DNA of 64,000 bases from DASTFY01 sp963769115 (GTDB lineage Bacteria; Actinomycetota; Acidimicrobiia; Acidimicrobiales; Ilumatobacteraceae), in the NCBI GenBank assembly GCA_963769115.1, contig CAVYKN010000019.1, positions 372,001-436,000 of the forward strand. The letters run 5' to 3'. The number at the start of each line of letters is the position of its first letter. Position 1 is the first letter of the stretch. The notes beneath the pieces were generated by a model. That model made no database searches and was not told the origin of the DNA. It saw only the letters and a program-made list of their open reading frames with translations. Positions 35,384 to 44,673 of this stretch are shown piece by piece. The translations under genes were made by a program, and so were the position numbers.

Positions 35384-35889
35384 GCCCGCTGCCCTCCGTC
35401 ATCGACTCCCTCCACGGTCCGCCGCAACCGCTCCCGCCCTCCGTGCAGGTGGAACTTCACGGCCCCCTCCGACAACCCCATCTCCGACGCGACCTCGCGG
35501 ACCGGCAGTCCCTCGACGTAATGCAGCGCGAGCGCCGTTCGCTGCTGCGGCGGCAGGCTGCGGAGCGCCTCCAGGAGATCCACCGGCTGCTCGGCCGGTG
35601 CGCTGCTGCGCTCGTGGGCCTGTCCCTCCGCCGCCAGCCGATCCTTCGCCTTGCGCTTGCGGGCGGACCGGCGGGTGTGGTCGAGGGCGAGGTTCAGGGC
35701 CACCCGCCGCACCCACCCGACCGGGTCGTCGTACTCGCCGATCCGCCGCCAGCGGACGTGCGCCCGAACGAAGGCCTCCTGCACGCAGTCGGCGGCGACC
35801 TCGGCGTCATCGGTGGTGGCCGTGAGCAGCCGCACGAGTCGGGGATAGGACGAGCGGAACACGTCGTCGAACTCGTGCGTCGTCACCAT
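35380..35889 (-). CDS. ECF (group 4) sigma factor, SigE-like
   Basis: 169 aa. Region 2 (AADCVQEAFVRAHVRWRRI, then VGWVRRVALNLALDHTRR) and region 4 (LPPQQRTALALHYVEGL and VREVASEMGLSEGAVKFHL) are complete. The ATG at 35889 gives the usual length; upstream in-frame sequence is not conserved in type. Its stop overlaps the start of the anti-sigma-like gene. A second ECF system in the window, unrelated to the one at 4952. Confidence 0.9.
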   Translation of the reverse strand: MVTTHEFDDVFRSSYPRLVRLLTATTDDAEVAADCVQEAFVRAHVRWRRIGEYDDPVGWVRRVALNLALDHTRRSARKRKAKDRLAAEGQAHERSSAPAEQPVDLLEALRSLPPQQRTALALHYVEGLPVREVASEMGLSEGAVKFHLHGGRERLRRTVEGVDDGGQRA

Positions 35890-36008
35890 GGTCAGGTCGC
35901 GGCCGGCGGACACCACGTGCGCCGGCGGCGCCAGACCGCCGCCGACGCTATCGGCGCGCAGGGCCAGCGCCGCCGTGCTCCCGCCGATCACCACCGTGCT
36001 CCATGCCC

Positions 36009-36563
36009 TCAGTCGTCGCCGCCGCCACCGTGGCCGCTGTTGTCGTCATCGCCGCCACCGTGGCCGCTGCCGCTGTTGTCATCGTCGTCGCCACCGTGGC
36101 CGCTGCCGCTGTTGTCGTCGTCATGACGGTCGTCGTCACCGCCACGACCCGGGCCGCTGTTGTCGTCACCGCCGTTGTCGTCGTTGCGGTCCCCGCCGTT
36201 GTCGTCGACGGTCGTCGGCGAGGAGACGTCTGGGGCCGTGCCGTCCGGGGCGGAGGAATCGGGCGCCGAGACATCGGGCGCCGTCACCGTGGGAGCGGTG
36301 GAGCTGCCCGTGGTCGAATCGGGGGAAGTGGCCGTCGGGGCCACGGTCACGGCAACGGTCGTGCCGGTGGTACCGGTCGTGGTTGCCGTGCTCGTCCCGG
36401 TGGTGCTGTCCGGGGCCGAGGCGGACGGGATGGTGACGTCACTCGACGTGCCCGGCTGGTCGTCGCCGGACGACCCTCCGCCGGCCTGCGCGAAGGCCGC
36501 GCCGCCGGTCAGGGCCAGCAGACCGGCCGTGGTAACGGTGGCGATCAGGGTGCGGCGTTGCAT
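36009..36563 (-). CDS. Secreted low-complexity Asp/Gly/Ser-repeat protein
   Basis: 184 aa. A signal peptide (RRTLIATVTTAGLLALTGGAAFA) is followed by a Thr/Ser/Pro-rich middle and a tail of DDDNSGSGHGG-type repeats. GGAGG lies 8 nt before the ATG. Acidic Gly-rich tails of this kind can bind calcium or form surface layers, but no defined domain is present. It is just upstream of the ECF/anti-sigma operon on the same strand. Confidence 0.75.
   Translation of the reverse strand: MQRRTLIATVTTAGLLALTGGAAFAQAGGGSSGDDQPGTSSDVTIPSASAPDSTTGTSTATTTGTTGTTVAVTVAPTATSPDSTTGSSTAPTVTAPDVSAPDSSAPDGTAPDVSSPTTVDDNGGDRNDDNGGDDNSGPGRGGDDDRHDDDNSGSGHGGDDDDNSGSGHGGGDDDNSGHGGGGDD
36012..36150 (-). repeat. Tandem imperfect repeats encoding DDDNSGSGHGG units
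   Basis: The unit CCACCGTGGCCGCTG plus GTTGTCGTC-type runs repeats about four times within the 3' end of the secreted protein gene. Copy differences are mostly in-frame. Confidence 0.6.
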
Positions 36564-36663
36564 GGGATGGGACCTCCAAGGGGAATCGGTCGTTCTGGAG
36601 GAGACACGCCGGACCGGGCCGGAAGGTTTGGTCGGGTTCGTGGATCTCGTGCCAGGGTGGGCC

Positions 36664-37428
36664 ATGACCATCCGCGTCGAGACCGACGGCCCGATCGTCA
36701 TCGTCACCATCGACCGGCCCGAGCGGCGCAACGCCGTCGACCGCGAGCACGCCGAGGAGCTGGCGCTGGCCTTCCGCCGGTTCGACGACGACGACAGCCT
36801 GGCCGTCGCCATCCTCACCGGTGCCGGTGGCGCGTTCTGCTCCGGCGCCGATCTCAAGGCCGTGGCCGCGGGGCACGGGAACCGGGCCGTGCCGGACGGG
36901 GACGGCCCCATGGGCCCGACCCGGCTGGAGCTGGGGAAGCCCGTCATCGCCGCCATCGAGGGCCCTGCGGTGGCCGGCGGGCTGGAGCTGGCGCTGTGGT
37001 GCGACCTCCGGGTCGCCGCGAGAGGAGCGACGCTCGGCGTCTACTGCCGCCGTTGGGGGGTGCCGCTGATCGACGGGGGGACCGTGCGGCTGCCCCGGCT
37101 GATCGGCCACAGCAGGGCGATGGACCTCATCCTCACCGGGCGGGGCGTGGGCGGCGAGGAGGCCCTGGCCATGGGGCTCGTCAACCGCGTGGCGCCGGAC
37201 GGGGAGGCGCTGCCGGCGGCCGTGGCCCTGGCCGAGCAGCTGGCGGCCTTCCCCCAGCGCTGCCTGCGCAGCGACCGGCGCTCGGCCATCGGCCAGTGGT
37301 CGCTCGACGAGCGGGCCGCCATCGCCCAGGAGTTCGAGCTGGGCCTGGCCACCATCCGCAGCGGGGAGACCGAGGCAGGTGCGACCCGCTTCGCCGGCGG
37401 CGCCGGCCGCCACGGAGAAGGCGTCTGA
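36664..37428 (+). CDS. Enoyl-CoA hydratase/isomerase (crotonase) family protein
   Basis: 254 aa. Oxyanion-hole segments are GGAFCSGADLKAVAAG and GPAVAGGLELALWCDLRVAA. The Glu in the usual first catalytic position is replaced by the LELGKPVIAAIEG context, and GVPLIDGGTVRLPRLIG carries the second active-site segment with Asp. It probably acts in fatty-acid or aromatic-acid CoA degradation; the exact reaction is not clear from sequence. Confidence 0.88.
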   Translation: MTIRVETDGPIVIVTIDRPERRNAVDREHAEELALAFRRFDDDDSLAVAILTGAGGAFCSGADLKAVAAGHGNRAVPDGDGPMGPTRLELGKPVIAAIEGPAVAGGLELALWCDLRVAARGATLGVYCRRWGVPLIDGGTVRLPRLIGHSRAMDLILTGRGVGGEEALAMGLVNRVAPDGEALPAAVALAEQLAAFPQRCLRSDRRSAIGQWSLDERAAIAQEFELGLATIRSGETEAGATRFAGGAGRHGEGV

Positions 37429-37433
37429 GCGCC

Positions 37434-37500
37434 CTCGTCCGGCGATTCGACGTCGAATCGGCGGACGAGGTCTGAGCCCGGTGAATCGGAAACGGCGCGT
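37434..37500. repeat. Dispersed palindromic repeat, copy 2
   Basis: Arms 37434-37451 and 37452-37469 pair over 17 of 18 positions with no spacer (CTCGTCCGGCGATTCGAC and its inverse). Then CGGTGAAT (37479-37486) and GGCGCGT (37494-37500), as in copy 1 at 8929. It lies between the enoyl-CoA hydratase stop and the convergent P450 gene. Confidence 0.7.
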
Positions 37501-37564
37501 CTGACTCAGGGTTCCCGCAGGACAGGGCTCGCCCGCGGCCGTGGGCGGGGGCGGGGCGGTGGCG

Positions 37565-38791
37565 TCAGGAGCGACCGAGGATGCGCACCGGCATCCGCCG
37601 CGGGCCCCGGACCTGGCCGGCGGACCAGGTGACGGCGTCCGGGTCGGCCAGCTCGAAGTCCGGGAAGCGGGCCATCCACTCCTGCAAGGCCACCTTCAGC
37701 TCCATGCGGGCCAGGTTGGAACCCAGGCAGCGGTGGATGCCCAACCCGAACGAGGTGTGGCGGTTGACGGCGCGGTCCAGCACCACCTGATCGGCGTCCT
37801 CGAACACCTCGGGATCCCGGTTGGCGGCGGGGAAGGGCAGCAGCACCCAGTCCCCGGCCTTGAGCTCGCGGCCGCCCAGCTCCACGTCCTTGGCCACGAT
37901 CCGGGCCATGGTCACCGGCGCGTACGCCCGCAGGAGCTCCTCGACCGCCACGTCGAGCAGCTCGGGGTCGCCGGCCAGGCGGCGGCGGTCATCGGGATGG
38001 GAGGCGAGGTGCCACAGCGCGGCACCGATGGCGCTCCACGTCGTGTCGATGCCGGCGATCAGGAGCAGGATGACGGTGCCCCTCACGTGCTCGGGCGACA
38101 GCTTCGACCCTTCGATCTCGACGTCGAGCAGGTAGCTGATGAGGTCGTCGCGGGGGTTGGCCTCGTGGTCCGCGACGTGACGATCCAGGTAGGTGTCGAG
38201 GTTCTCGAACTTGGCCTCGCGGGTCGCCTCGTCTGCGCTGAGGTTCTCCAGCACGTCGTGGATGAAGCCGCGGAACAGCTCGTCGTCCTCCGGCGGCAGG
38301 CCCAGCATGCGGGCGATGACCGCGGGCGGGATGTTCTGGGCGTAGTCGAGGGCGGCGTCGCACAGCCCGCCGTCGGCATCGAGGCGGCCGGCGATGCCCT
38401 CCAGCAGGTCCCGGCACAGCTGGCGGGTGGCCGGCTCCAGGTCCTGGATCGGCCGGGGCGCGAACGCCGGGAGCAGCAGGCGGCGGGCGAAGGCGTGGAA
38501 CGGCGGGTCCGACGTGATGGGCGGCGCGCCGCCGATGGGCGCCGGCTCGTCGGGCTTCAGCTCGGACACCACCACGCCCTGGCTCGAGAAGTGCTCGGTG
38601 TCGTAGGCGATGGCGGAGATGTCCTCGTGCCTGGTGGGCAGCCACACGCCGCCGTAGCGGTCCGAGTGGGCGACCGGGCAACGGCCCCGCAGGTCCTCCC
38701 AGATGGGGAAGGGGTCCCGCACCCAGGTCGGGTCGGTGTGGTCGAAGTCGGTGGAGAAGTCCTCCACGGGCGGCCGGGCGGCGGCGGTCAC
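37565..38791 (-). CDS. Cytochrome P450
   Basis: 408 aa soluble bacterial P450. Heme-ligand loop FGLGIHRCLGSNLARME, I-helix LLIAGIDTTWSAIG with acid-alcohol pair, and K-helix VEELLRAYAPV (ExxR) are all present. GTG 38791 overlaps the ferredoxin stop. The operon ferredoxin-P450 faces an acyl-CoA synthetase gene, which would fit terpene, steroid or cyclic-acid breakdown (inference). Confidence 0.95.
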   Translation of the reverse strand: MTAAARPPVEDFSTDFDHTDPTWVRDPFPIWEDLRGRCPVAHSDRYGGVWLPTRHEDISAIAYDTEHFSSQGVVVSELKPDEPAPIGGAPPITSDPPFHAFARRLLLPAFAPRPIQDLEPATRQLCRDLLEGIAGRLDADGGLCDAALDYAQNIPPAVIARMLGLPPEDDELFRGFIHDVLENLSADEATREAKFENLDTYLDRHVADHEANPRDDLISYLLDVEIEGSKLSPEHVRGTVILLLIAGIDTTWSAIGAALWHLASHPDDRRRLAGDPELLDVAVEELLRAYAPVTMARIVAKDVELGGRELKAGDWVLLPFPAANRDPEVFEDADQVVLDRAVNRHTSFGLGIHRCLGSNLARMELKVALQEWMARFPDFELADPDAVTWSAGQVRGPRRMPVRILGRS

Positions 38792-39018
38792 GACGGCGAT
38801 CCTCCGGACACGGGCTCCGATCCGCCGTCGTCGATCACGATGGCGTACTCGGGGCAGTTGGCGGCGGCCAGGCGGGCCTTCTCTTCCTGGTCGGGGGGCA
38901 CCACGCCGTCGTTCAGCTCGTGGGACTGGCCATAGTCGTCGACGTCGAACAGCTCCGGCGCGATGGCGAAGCAGCGGTTGTGGCCCTGGCACTTCTCCTG
39001 GTCGACATGGACCTTCAT
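38788..39018 (-). CDS. P450-associated 3Fe-4S-type ferredoxin
   Basis: 76 aa. CQGHNRC shows His in the place of the second cluster cysteine, and CPEYAI closes the cluster site; this marks the ferredoxins that feed bacterial P450s. GGAGG lies upstream of ATG 39018. Coupled to the P450 by GTGA. Confidence 0.92.
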   Translation of the reverse strand: MKVHVDQEKCQGHNRCFAIAPELFDVDDYGQSHELNDGVVPPDQEEKARLAAANCPEYAIVIDDGGSEPVSGGSPS

Positions 39019-39098
39019 GGCACCTCCCTCGTGGCGCCCTCCGCAGGGCTCCGCACCAGCCACCGGCGACGAACGACGTCCCGACCATACTGGTCGGC

Positions 39099-40727
39099 GT
39101 GCTGAGCGAGAGTTGGGCCACGCTCTGGGAGGCCATCGCCGACGCCCTCCCGGACCACCCCGCGGTCGTGGTCGGCGAACAGCGGATCACCTGGCGGCAA
39201 CTGGACGACCGGGCCGCCCGGCTGGCGACGGCGCTCACCTCCCTCGGCGTCGGCCCCGACGTGAAGGTCGGCCAGCTCCTCTACAACTGCCCCGAGTACC
39301 TGGAGACCGTCTACGCGGCCCTCAAGGTGCGCGCCGCGCCCCACAACATCAACCATCGCTATCTGGCCGACGAGATCGCCTACGTCGTCGACAACGCCGA
39401 CACCGAGGTGCTCGTCTTCCACGGCGCGCTGGCCGACCGGGTGGACGAGGTCCGGGCCCGCGTGGCCGGCCTGCGGGCCGTCATCCAGGTCGACGACGGC
39501 AGCCCACACCTCGAGGGCGCCCTGCGCTACGAGGACCTCGTGGGCGGTCACGAGCCGGCCGCCCGCATCGACCGGTCGGGGTCCGACCACCTGCTGCTGT
39601 TCACGGGCGGGACCACCGGCCTCCCCAAGGGCGTCGTCTGGGCCCACGAGGACCTGTGGGGCGCGCTGGCCTTCACCGGCTACGTCTCGATGGGGCTGGA
39701 GGTGCCGGAGACGGCGGCGGAGGTCGGCCGGGTGGCCGCGCAGCTCAACGCCGACGGCCGCAGCCCCGTCAACCTGTGCGCGCCGCCGCTCATGCACGGG
39801 ACGGCGCTGTTCCTCGCCATCTCCACGTTCGTCCTCGGCGGCACCGTCGTCCTGCTGGCCGGCCGCCACTACGACGCCGACGAGCTCCTGGCGCTGGTGG
39901 AGCGCGAGCGGGTGACGCAGATGTCGATCGTCGGTGACGCGTTCGCCCGGCCGGTGGTCGCCGCGCTGGAGGTCGCGGAGGACGCCGGCCGGCCGTACGA
40001 CCTGTCGTCGCTCCAGCGGGTGGTGTCGACGGGCGCCACGCTCAGCGCCGCCAGCAAGCGGGCGCTGGCCGCCCGGCAGCCGATGGCCATCATCGACATG
40101 ATCGGTGCCAGCGAGGGCGGGCCGTACGCCATCAACATGACGATGCCCGGCCAGGACCCGGGCGAGACCGCCGTCTTCACGGTGACCCCGCAGACCGTGC
40201 TTTTCGACGACCTCACCTGGGAACCGATCCCTCCCGGCAGCGGACGCAGTGGCGTCCTGGCTGTGGCCGGGGCCATGCCCCGCGGTTACTACAAGGATCC
40301 GGAGAAGACCGCGGCCACGTTCCGGGAGATCGGCGGGAAGCGGTACACGGTGCCGGGCGACTACGCCACGGTCGACGCCGACGGGACGGTCCACCTGTTG
40401 GGCCGCGGGTCGGTCTGCATCAACACCGGCGGCGAGAAGGTCTATCCAGAGGAGGTGGAGGTGGCCGCGCGCTCCCATCCGGGGGTGGCCGACTGCAACG
40501 CCGTCGGTGTGCCGGACGACCGCTACGGCGAGGCCGTGACCCTGGTGGTCGCCCGCACGCCCGGACAGCCACCGGTGGGTGAGGACGACGTCATCGCCGC
40601 CGTGCGGTCGCGCCTCGCCGCCTACAAGGCGCCCCGCCGGGTGGTCTTCGTGGACGAGATCCGCCGCAGCCCCGCGGGCAAGGCCGACTACCGGTGGGCC
40701 CGCGAGGTGGCCGCAGGAGTGGGATAG
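39099..40727 (+). CDS. Acyl-CoA synthetase (AMP-binding)
   Basis: 542 aa. ATP loop FTGGTTGLPKG, MIGASEGG and the hinge RGSVCINTGGEKVYPEEVE identify an ANL ligase; the C-terminal lysine region reads RRSPAGKADYRW. It resembles FadD3/FadD17-like ligases used in sterol side-chain or ring catabolism in actinobacteria, but the substrate is not decided. CATACT (39086-39091) is 7 nt before the GTG. Divergent from ferredoxin-P450. Confidence 0.9.
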   Translation: MLSESWATLWEAIADALPDHPAVVVGEQRITWRQLDDRAARLATALTSLGVGPDVKVGQLLYNCPEYLETVYAALKVRAAPHNINHRYLADEIAYVVDNADTEVLVFHGALADRVDEVRARVAGLRAVIQVDDGSPHLEGALRYEDLVGGHEPAARIDRSGSDHLLLFTGGTTGLPKGVVWAHEDLWGALAFTGYVSMGLEVPETAAEVGRVAAQLNADGRSPVNLCAPPLMHGTALFLAISTFVLGGTVVLLAGRHYDADELLALVERERVTQMSIVGDAFARPVVAALEVAEDAGRPYDLSSLQRVVSTGATLSAASKRALAARQPMAIIDMIGASEGGPYAINMTMPGQDPGETAVFTVTPQTVLFDDLTWEPIPPGSGRSGVLAVAGAMPRGYYKDPEKTAATFREIGGKRYTVPGDYATVDADGTVHLLGRGSVCINTGGEKVYPEEVEVAARSHPGVADCNAVGVPDDRYGEAVTLVVARTPGQPPVGEDDVIAAVRSRLAAYKAPRRVVFVDEIRRSPAGKADYRWAREVAAGVG

Positions 40728-40789
40728 CTCCGTCCTGGGTACGTCATCGGGCGGATCTACGGCGCCTGCGAGATTTCGAGGGAGACAGG

Positions 40790-41662
40790 GTGCGACTACG
40801 GCGAACCGGCAGCAGCAACGCAGACGTCCAGGATCGTCGGGGCTCCGGCGGCATCCCCGGCGGCGTAGCGATCGGCGGCGGTGTGGGCGGCCTCGTCACC
40901 GTGATCATCGGCCTTCTCCTCGGCACCGGCCAGTGCTCGTCCGGCGGCGGGCTCGGCGGCGCCGGCTTCCCGGCCGGGTTCGATCAGAGCGACATGGGCC
41001 AGGGGGCGGCCAGCGGTGTCACCTGCGACACGGAGACGGCTCAGCTCCTGTGCGACGCCACCACGTCCGTCCAGGACTACTGGACCTCCAACCTGGCCGA
41101 CTACCAGCGCACCCAGACGGTCTTCTTCAGCGGGGCCACGCAGACCGGCTGCGGCCCCGCGTCGGCCCAGACCGGACCCTTCTACTGCCCGGTCGACGGG
41201 TTGGTGTACTTCGACCTCGACTTCCTGAACCAGCTCCAGTCCCGCTTCGGCGCCCAGGGCGATTTCGCCACGGCCTACATCACGGCTCACGAGTACGGCC
41301 ACCACGTGCAGAACCTGCTCGGGTTGAGCCGCCAGGTCACCGAGCTCTCCCAGCAGCAACCCAGCCGGGCCAACGAGCTGTCGATCCGCCTGGAGCTCCA
41401 GGCCGACTGCCTGGCGGGGGCGTGGGGCGCCAGCGTGCAGGACCAGCTCGAACGGGGTGACCTGGAGGAGGGGCTGAACGCCGCGGCCGCCGTGGGCGAC
41501 GATCAGATCCAGATCGCCACCCAGGGTCGGACGGACCCGGAGAGCTGGAACCACGGCAGCTCGGAGGACCGGGTCCGTTGGTTCCGGCACGGCTTCGACA
41601 CCGCCGACCCGGACGCGTGCGACACGTTCGCCGAGGACGCTGTCATCAGCTCGATCGGCTGA
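40790..41662 (+). CDS. Neutral zinc metallopeptidase (YpfJ/KPN_02809 family)
   Basis: 290 aa. One helix near residue 35 (VGGLVTVIIGLLLGTG) anchors an exported domain with AHEYGHHVQ (HExxH) and the Glu/Asp-rich RLELQADCLAGAWG that supplies the third ligand. Four extra cysteines before the zinc motif probably form disulfides. The peptidase targets are unknown. The 3' end overlaps the DedA gene by 17 nt. Confidence 0.9.
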   Translation: MRLRRTGSSNADVQDRRGSGGIPGGVAIGGGVGGLVTVIIGLLLGTGQCSSGGGLGGAGFPAGFDQSDMGQGAASGVTCDTETAQLLCDATTSVQDYWTSNLADYQRTQTVFFSGATQTGCGPASAQTGPFYCPVDGLVYFDLDFLNQLQSRFGAQGDFATAYITAHEYGHHVQNLLGLSRQVTELSQQQPSRANELSIRLELQADCLAGAWGASVQDQLERGDLEEGLNAAAAVGDDQIQIATQGRTDPESWNHGSSEDRVRWFRHGFDTADPDACDTFAEDAVISSIG

Positions 41663-42374
41663 CACCGTCGGCGCGGCCGGTTCGATCGCCGGTCGGCATC
41701 TGCGCGTCGGCGATGGTCTCGATGGCCGTCTCGGCGACCGGTCCGACGTCGGGTGCGTCCGTCTCCGGGCGGCCACGGTGGCGCACATGGCGGATCAGCT
41801 CGATGACCGCCGTGACGCCGAGGGCGATCCCGAACGCGACGAGGAAGGCGAGTGCGTGGTTGTCGGCGAAGGCCTTCCCGCCGATGAAGCCCAGGAGGGC
41901 GGCGTAGCAGGCCCACACGATGGTGGCGAACGCGATGAACCCGACGAAGCGCCGGAACGGCTGACGGGTCAACCCCGAGGTGAACGTGACGACGGTCCGG
42001 CCGCCGGGAACGAAGCGCGCGGTGACCAGCAGCATCCCGCCCCGCACCTCGAGCTGGCGGCGCGCCCACTCGAGGCGGGCCTGGCTCTTCGGCCGCTTGA
42101 AGAACCGGCGCTCGATGGCGGGACCGAAGTGCCGGCCGAGGAGGTACGCGGTCGTGTCCCCGAGGAAGGCGCCGGCGAACGCGCAGCCGATCACGAGGGC
42201 CAGCCACAAGTCGCCCTGACCGGCGGCCACGCCACCGAGGATCACCATCGTCTCGCTCGGCACGATCGGGATCATCGAGTCGAAGTACGCGATGAGGAAG
42301 ATGACGAGGTAGAACCACGGCGAGGTCGACAGCTCCTCCAGGTGGTGGAGGAAGTCACCCAGCACGTCGAGCAT
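41646..42374 (-). CDS. DedA/SNARE-associated (VTT) family membrane protein
   Basis: 242 aa. FDSMIPIVPSETMVILGG with the re-entrant loop and RFVPGGRTVVTFTSGL are the family's key motifs. DedA proteins move phospholipid or C55-P across the membrane. TAGCGT (42381-42386) lies 6 nt before the ATG. C-terminal 40 residues are hydrophilic and variable. Confidence 0.9.
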   Translation of the reverse strand: MLDVLGDFLHHLEELSTSPWFYLVIFLIAYFDSMIPIVPSETMVILGGVAAGQGDLWLALVIGCAFAGAFLGDTTAYLLGRHFGPAIERRFFKRPKSQARLEWARRQLEVRGGMLLVTARFVPGGRTVVTFTSGLTRQPFRRFVGFIAFATIVWACYAALLGFIGGKAFADNHALAFLVAFGIALGVTAVIELIRHVRHRGRPETDAPDVGPVAETAIETIADAQMPTGDRTGRADGVSRSS

Positions 42375-42466
42375 GGGCGCACGCTACCCAGCGGGCCTCT
42401 TCGCATTGCGTCGACTCAGCGTCGACGGCGGCGACCGACCAGTGAGTGAACAGGTCCGTTCTGCGG

Positions 42467-43454
42467 TCAGTGCTCGACGATGCGGTCGACGAGGGTGCGG
42501 GTGAGCGGGTGCTGCACGTCGACCTGATCGCCGACCGACGGGAGTGGATCACCGGCGGGCACGAAGAGCATCGACGTGTGCATGTGCGGCGCCTCGAGCA
42601 GGGTCAGTCGCCGGCGGGCGAAGTGGAACGGGCTGAGGTCACCGGCCAGCGGCTGGACGCCGTGGGCCGTGCCGGCGGTGACCATCACGAGGTGGCCGTC
42701 GGTGGGCACAGGCTGGAGCCGGTAGCCGGCGGGCTGGCCAGCCGCGACCGGCCGCACCTGGGCCACGTCCGCGGTCAGGTGGAGGAACGACTTGTCGCCG
42801 TGCCACAGCACCGTGCCGAGACGGATGCGCCAACGCCGCCCGGGGACGGCCTGTCGGAGGAGGGCGTAGCCGGCGGCATCGAGGTGCGACACGTAGATCG
42901 TGCTGCCCTCGGGAAGGGCGCGGGCAAGGGCCTCGGCCTCGCAACGGTGGTCGTCCGGTCGTCCCGGCCAGCGGTGGGTGCACCGCGTAGCCGTGCACGT
43001 CCATCCCGGCGGCTTCGGCCGCCTGCCGCAGGCTCGGCAGCGCGTCCACCGCGCTGCCGTAGCGCTGCATGGCGCCGGCCGCCTTCAGGATGACGGGTGC
43101 CCGCAGGCCGGCATCCACGAGCGCGGCGAGGTGCGCTTCGGTGCCGACGGTGAGGACCGCCGGGCCGACGCCCGGGAACAGGTCCCGCCCGACGGCCGGC
43201 GTCAGCACGATCGGCCGCGGCCCGTCCGGGGCCAGCCCGGCCAGCTCGTGCACGGTGCCGACGGCCAGCTCCCGTGGGACGCCGCCGTCGTCTTCCCCGC
43301 GCTCCCCCCACTCCTCGACCGTGTCGGCGAGGAACGTACGGCCGAACCCGTAGCCGTTGCCCTTGACCACCGGGACCAGGCCGGGAAACGCGGCGCGGAC
43401 CTCCGCCACATGGGCCTGCCACCGGGCCCGGTCGACGGTCAGGGTCAGGGCCAT
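42467..43454 (-). CDS. Alanine racemase/D-threonine aldolase-like PLP-fold protein, one-base frameshift
   Basis: About 328 aa after correction. VVKGNGYGFGR carries the PLP lysine as in alanine racemase N-terminal barrels; MDVHGYAVHPPLAG and VSHLDAAGYALLRQ are barrel strands. An extra base at about 42975 separates the two halves. The C-terminal part (HMHTSMLFVPAG and GDQVDVQHPL) is the beta domain. Known relatives include alanine racemase and D-threonine aldolase; which reaction applies is open. TAGCGT lies 10 nt upstream. Confidence 0.75.
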
Positions 43455-43533
43455 GCGCCGGGCGACGCTAGCCCACGGCCATCCGGCAATTCCTGAGTTG
43501 TCCGGTCAGGTTTTCGCACCTAGCCTCCGTCTG

Positions 43534-44049
43534 GTGAGGCTGCCCGAGGCGCTCCGGTTCCCGAACCCGGTCAACGAGGTGGCGGCCCGGTTGGTGGCGG
43601 CCGGCGTCGTCGTCCAGGCCCTCGCCTTCCTCGTCACCCGCTGGCCGGTGCTGCTGTTCACCCTGGCCGCCGGCTTCGTGCTCCGCGTGCTGGCCGGCCC
43701 GCGGTTCAGCCCGCTCGCCCTCCTGGTCACCCGCGTCGTGGTCCCCCGCCTGCCCGTACCAGCCAAGCTGGTGCCCGGCCCGCCGAAGCGCTTCGCCCAG
43801 GGCATCGGTGCGACGCTCAGCGTGGGCGCGCTCGTCGCGTGGATGGTCGGCGCGACCGGTCTGGCGATGGTGCTGGTGGCGATGGTCGCCGTCGCCGCCA
43901 CCCTCGAGGCGGCGCTGGCGTTCTGCCTCGGATGCCAGGTGTTCGCGCTCCTCATGCGGGCCGGCATCATCCCGCCCGAGATCTGCGTCGCCTGCAACGA
44001 CCTCCCCGCCCGGCTCGCCGCGCAGGGAGCAGGCGGGTCCGAGCGCTAG
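43534..44049 (+). CDS. DUF4395 family membrane protein
   Basis: 171 aa with three to four helices. AFCLGCQVFALL and CVACND provide two CxxC pairs, and the N-terminal RFPNPVNEVAARLV is conserved in DUF4395. Such proteins often stand beside thiosulfate sulfurtransferases or thioredoxins, suggesting a thiol role (inference). TAGCCT (43521-43526) is 7 nt before the GTG. It ends on the shared CTAG at 44046-44049. Confidence 0.85.
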   Translation: MRLPEALRFPNPVNEVAARLVAAGVVVQALAFLVTRWPVLLFTLAAGFVLRVLAGPRFSPLALLVTRVVVPRLPVPAKLVPGPPKRFAQGIGATLSVGALVAWMVGATGLAMVLVAMVAVAATLEAALAFCLGCQVFALLMRAGIIPPEICVACNDLPARLAAQGAGGSER

Positions 44050-44612
44050 GGCCGGCGCCCGAGGAAGCCGGCCAGACGATCGGCGACCGGTGCACCATCC
44101 GGGACGTCCACGCGAGGGCCGAAGGGGGCGTCAGGGTCAGGGCCGCGGAAGTCGTCGGACATCATCCCCGTGGCGAAAGCGAGGAGCTGCTCACCCGTCT
44201 CGGCATCCAGCTCGGAGGGCTGACCGGTCGAACGGGCGAGGTCCCAGCCGTGGGTGTAGACGTCAGCCGCGGCGATCATCACGAACGCCGACCCCGGCAT
44301 CTCGCCGAACGGAGGCTTCATGATCCGCTCCATGGCGCCGTCGGCGTGGAAGGCGGCCAGCGCCTGGGCCGAACCGTCAGCGAACGAGGCGTGGTAGTCG
44401 CTCGCGCTGTAGTCGGGACGATCGGCCGCGGCCATCGGCTCCTCGTCCGTGGCGACGGCGGCGAAGAAGTAGCCCCCGGCGACGACATGGTTGATGATGT
44501 CTCGCACCTTCCACGACGCGCACGGCGTCGGCAGATCGAGTTGGTCCGGCGTGATGTTGGCCACGACCGCGTTGGTGGCCGCGTAGGCCCGGTCGAGCAG
44601 TTCGGCGCCCAT
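44046..44612 (-). CDS. DinB-fold TIGR03086-type protein (mycothiol-enzyme superfamily)
   Basis: 188 aa. The DinB-like bundle has LPTPCASWKVRDIINHVVAGG, with His for the metal, and AAADVYTHGWDLARSTG, with the second His. This matches small actinobacterial metal-binding proteins related to maleylpyruvate isomerase. Function unknown, perhaps thiol transfer. ATG 44612 chosen; GTG 44633 is an alternative. Confidence 0.85.
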   Translation of the reverse strand: MGAELLDRAYAATNAVVANITPDQLDLPTPCASWKVRDIINHVVAGGYFFAAVATDEEPMAAADRPDYSASDYHASFADGSAQALAAFHADGAMERIMKPPFGEMPGSAFVMIAAADVYTHGWDLARSTGQPSELDAETGEQLLAFATGMMSDDFRGPDPDAPFGPRVDVPDGAPVADRLAGFLGRRP

Positions 44613-44673
44613 GGTGATCGCCCCGTTCCCCACCCGACGGGCGGGCGCACCGAGGGTAGTCGTGCCCCAGGTA

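Noticed and set aside
36012..36150. Short regular repeats, considered as CRISPR
   Set aside because: Repeats are in-frame codon runs inside a secreted protein, with no spacers and no cas genes in the window.
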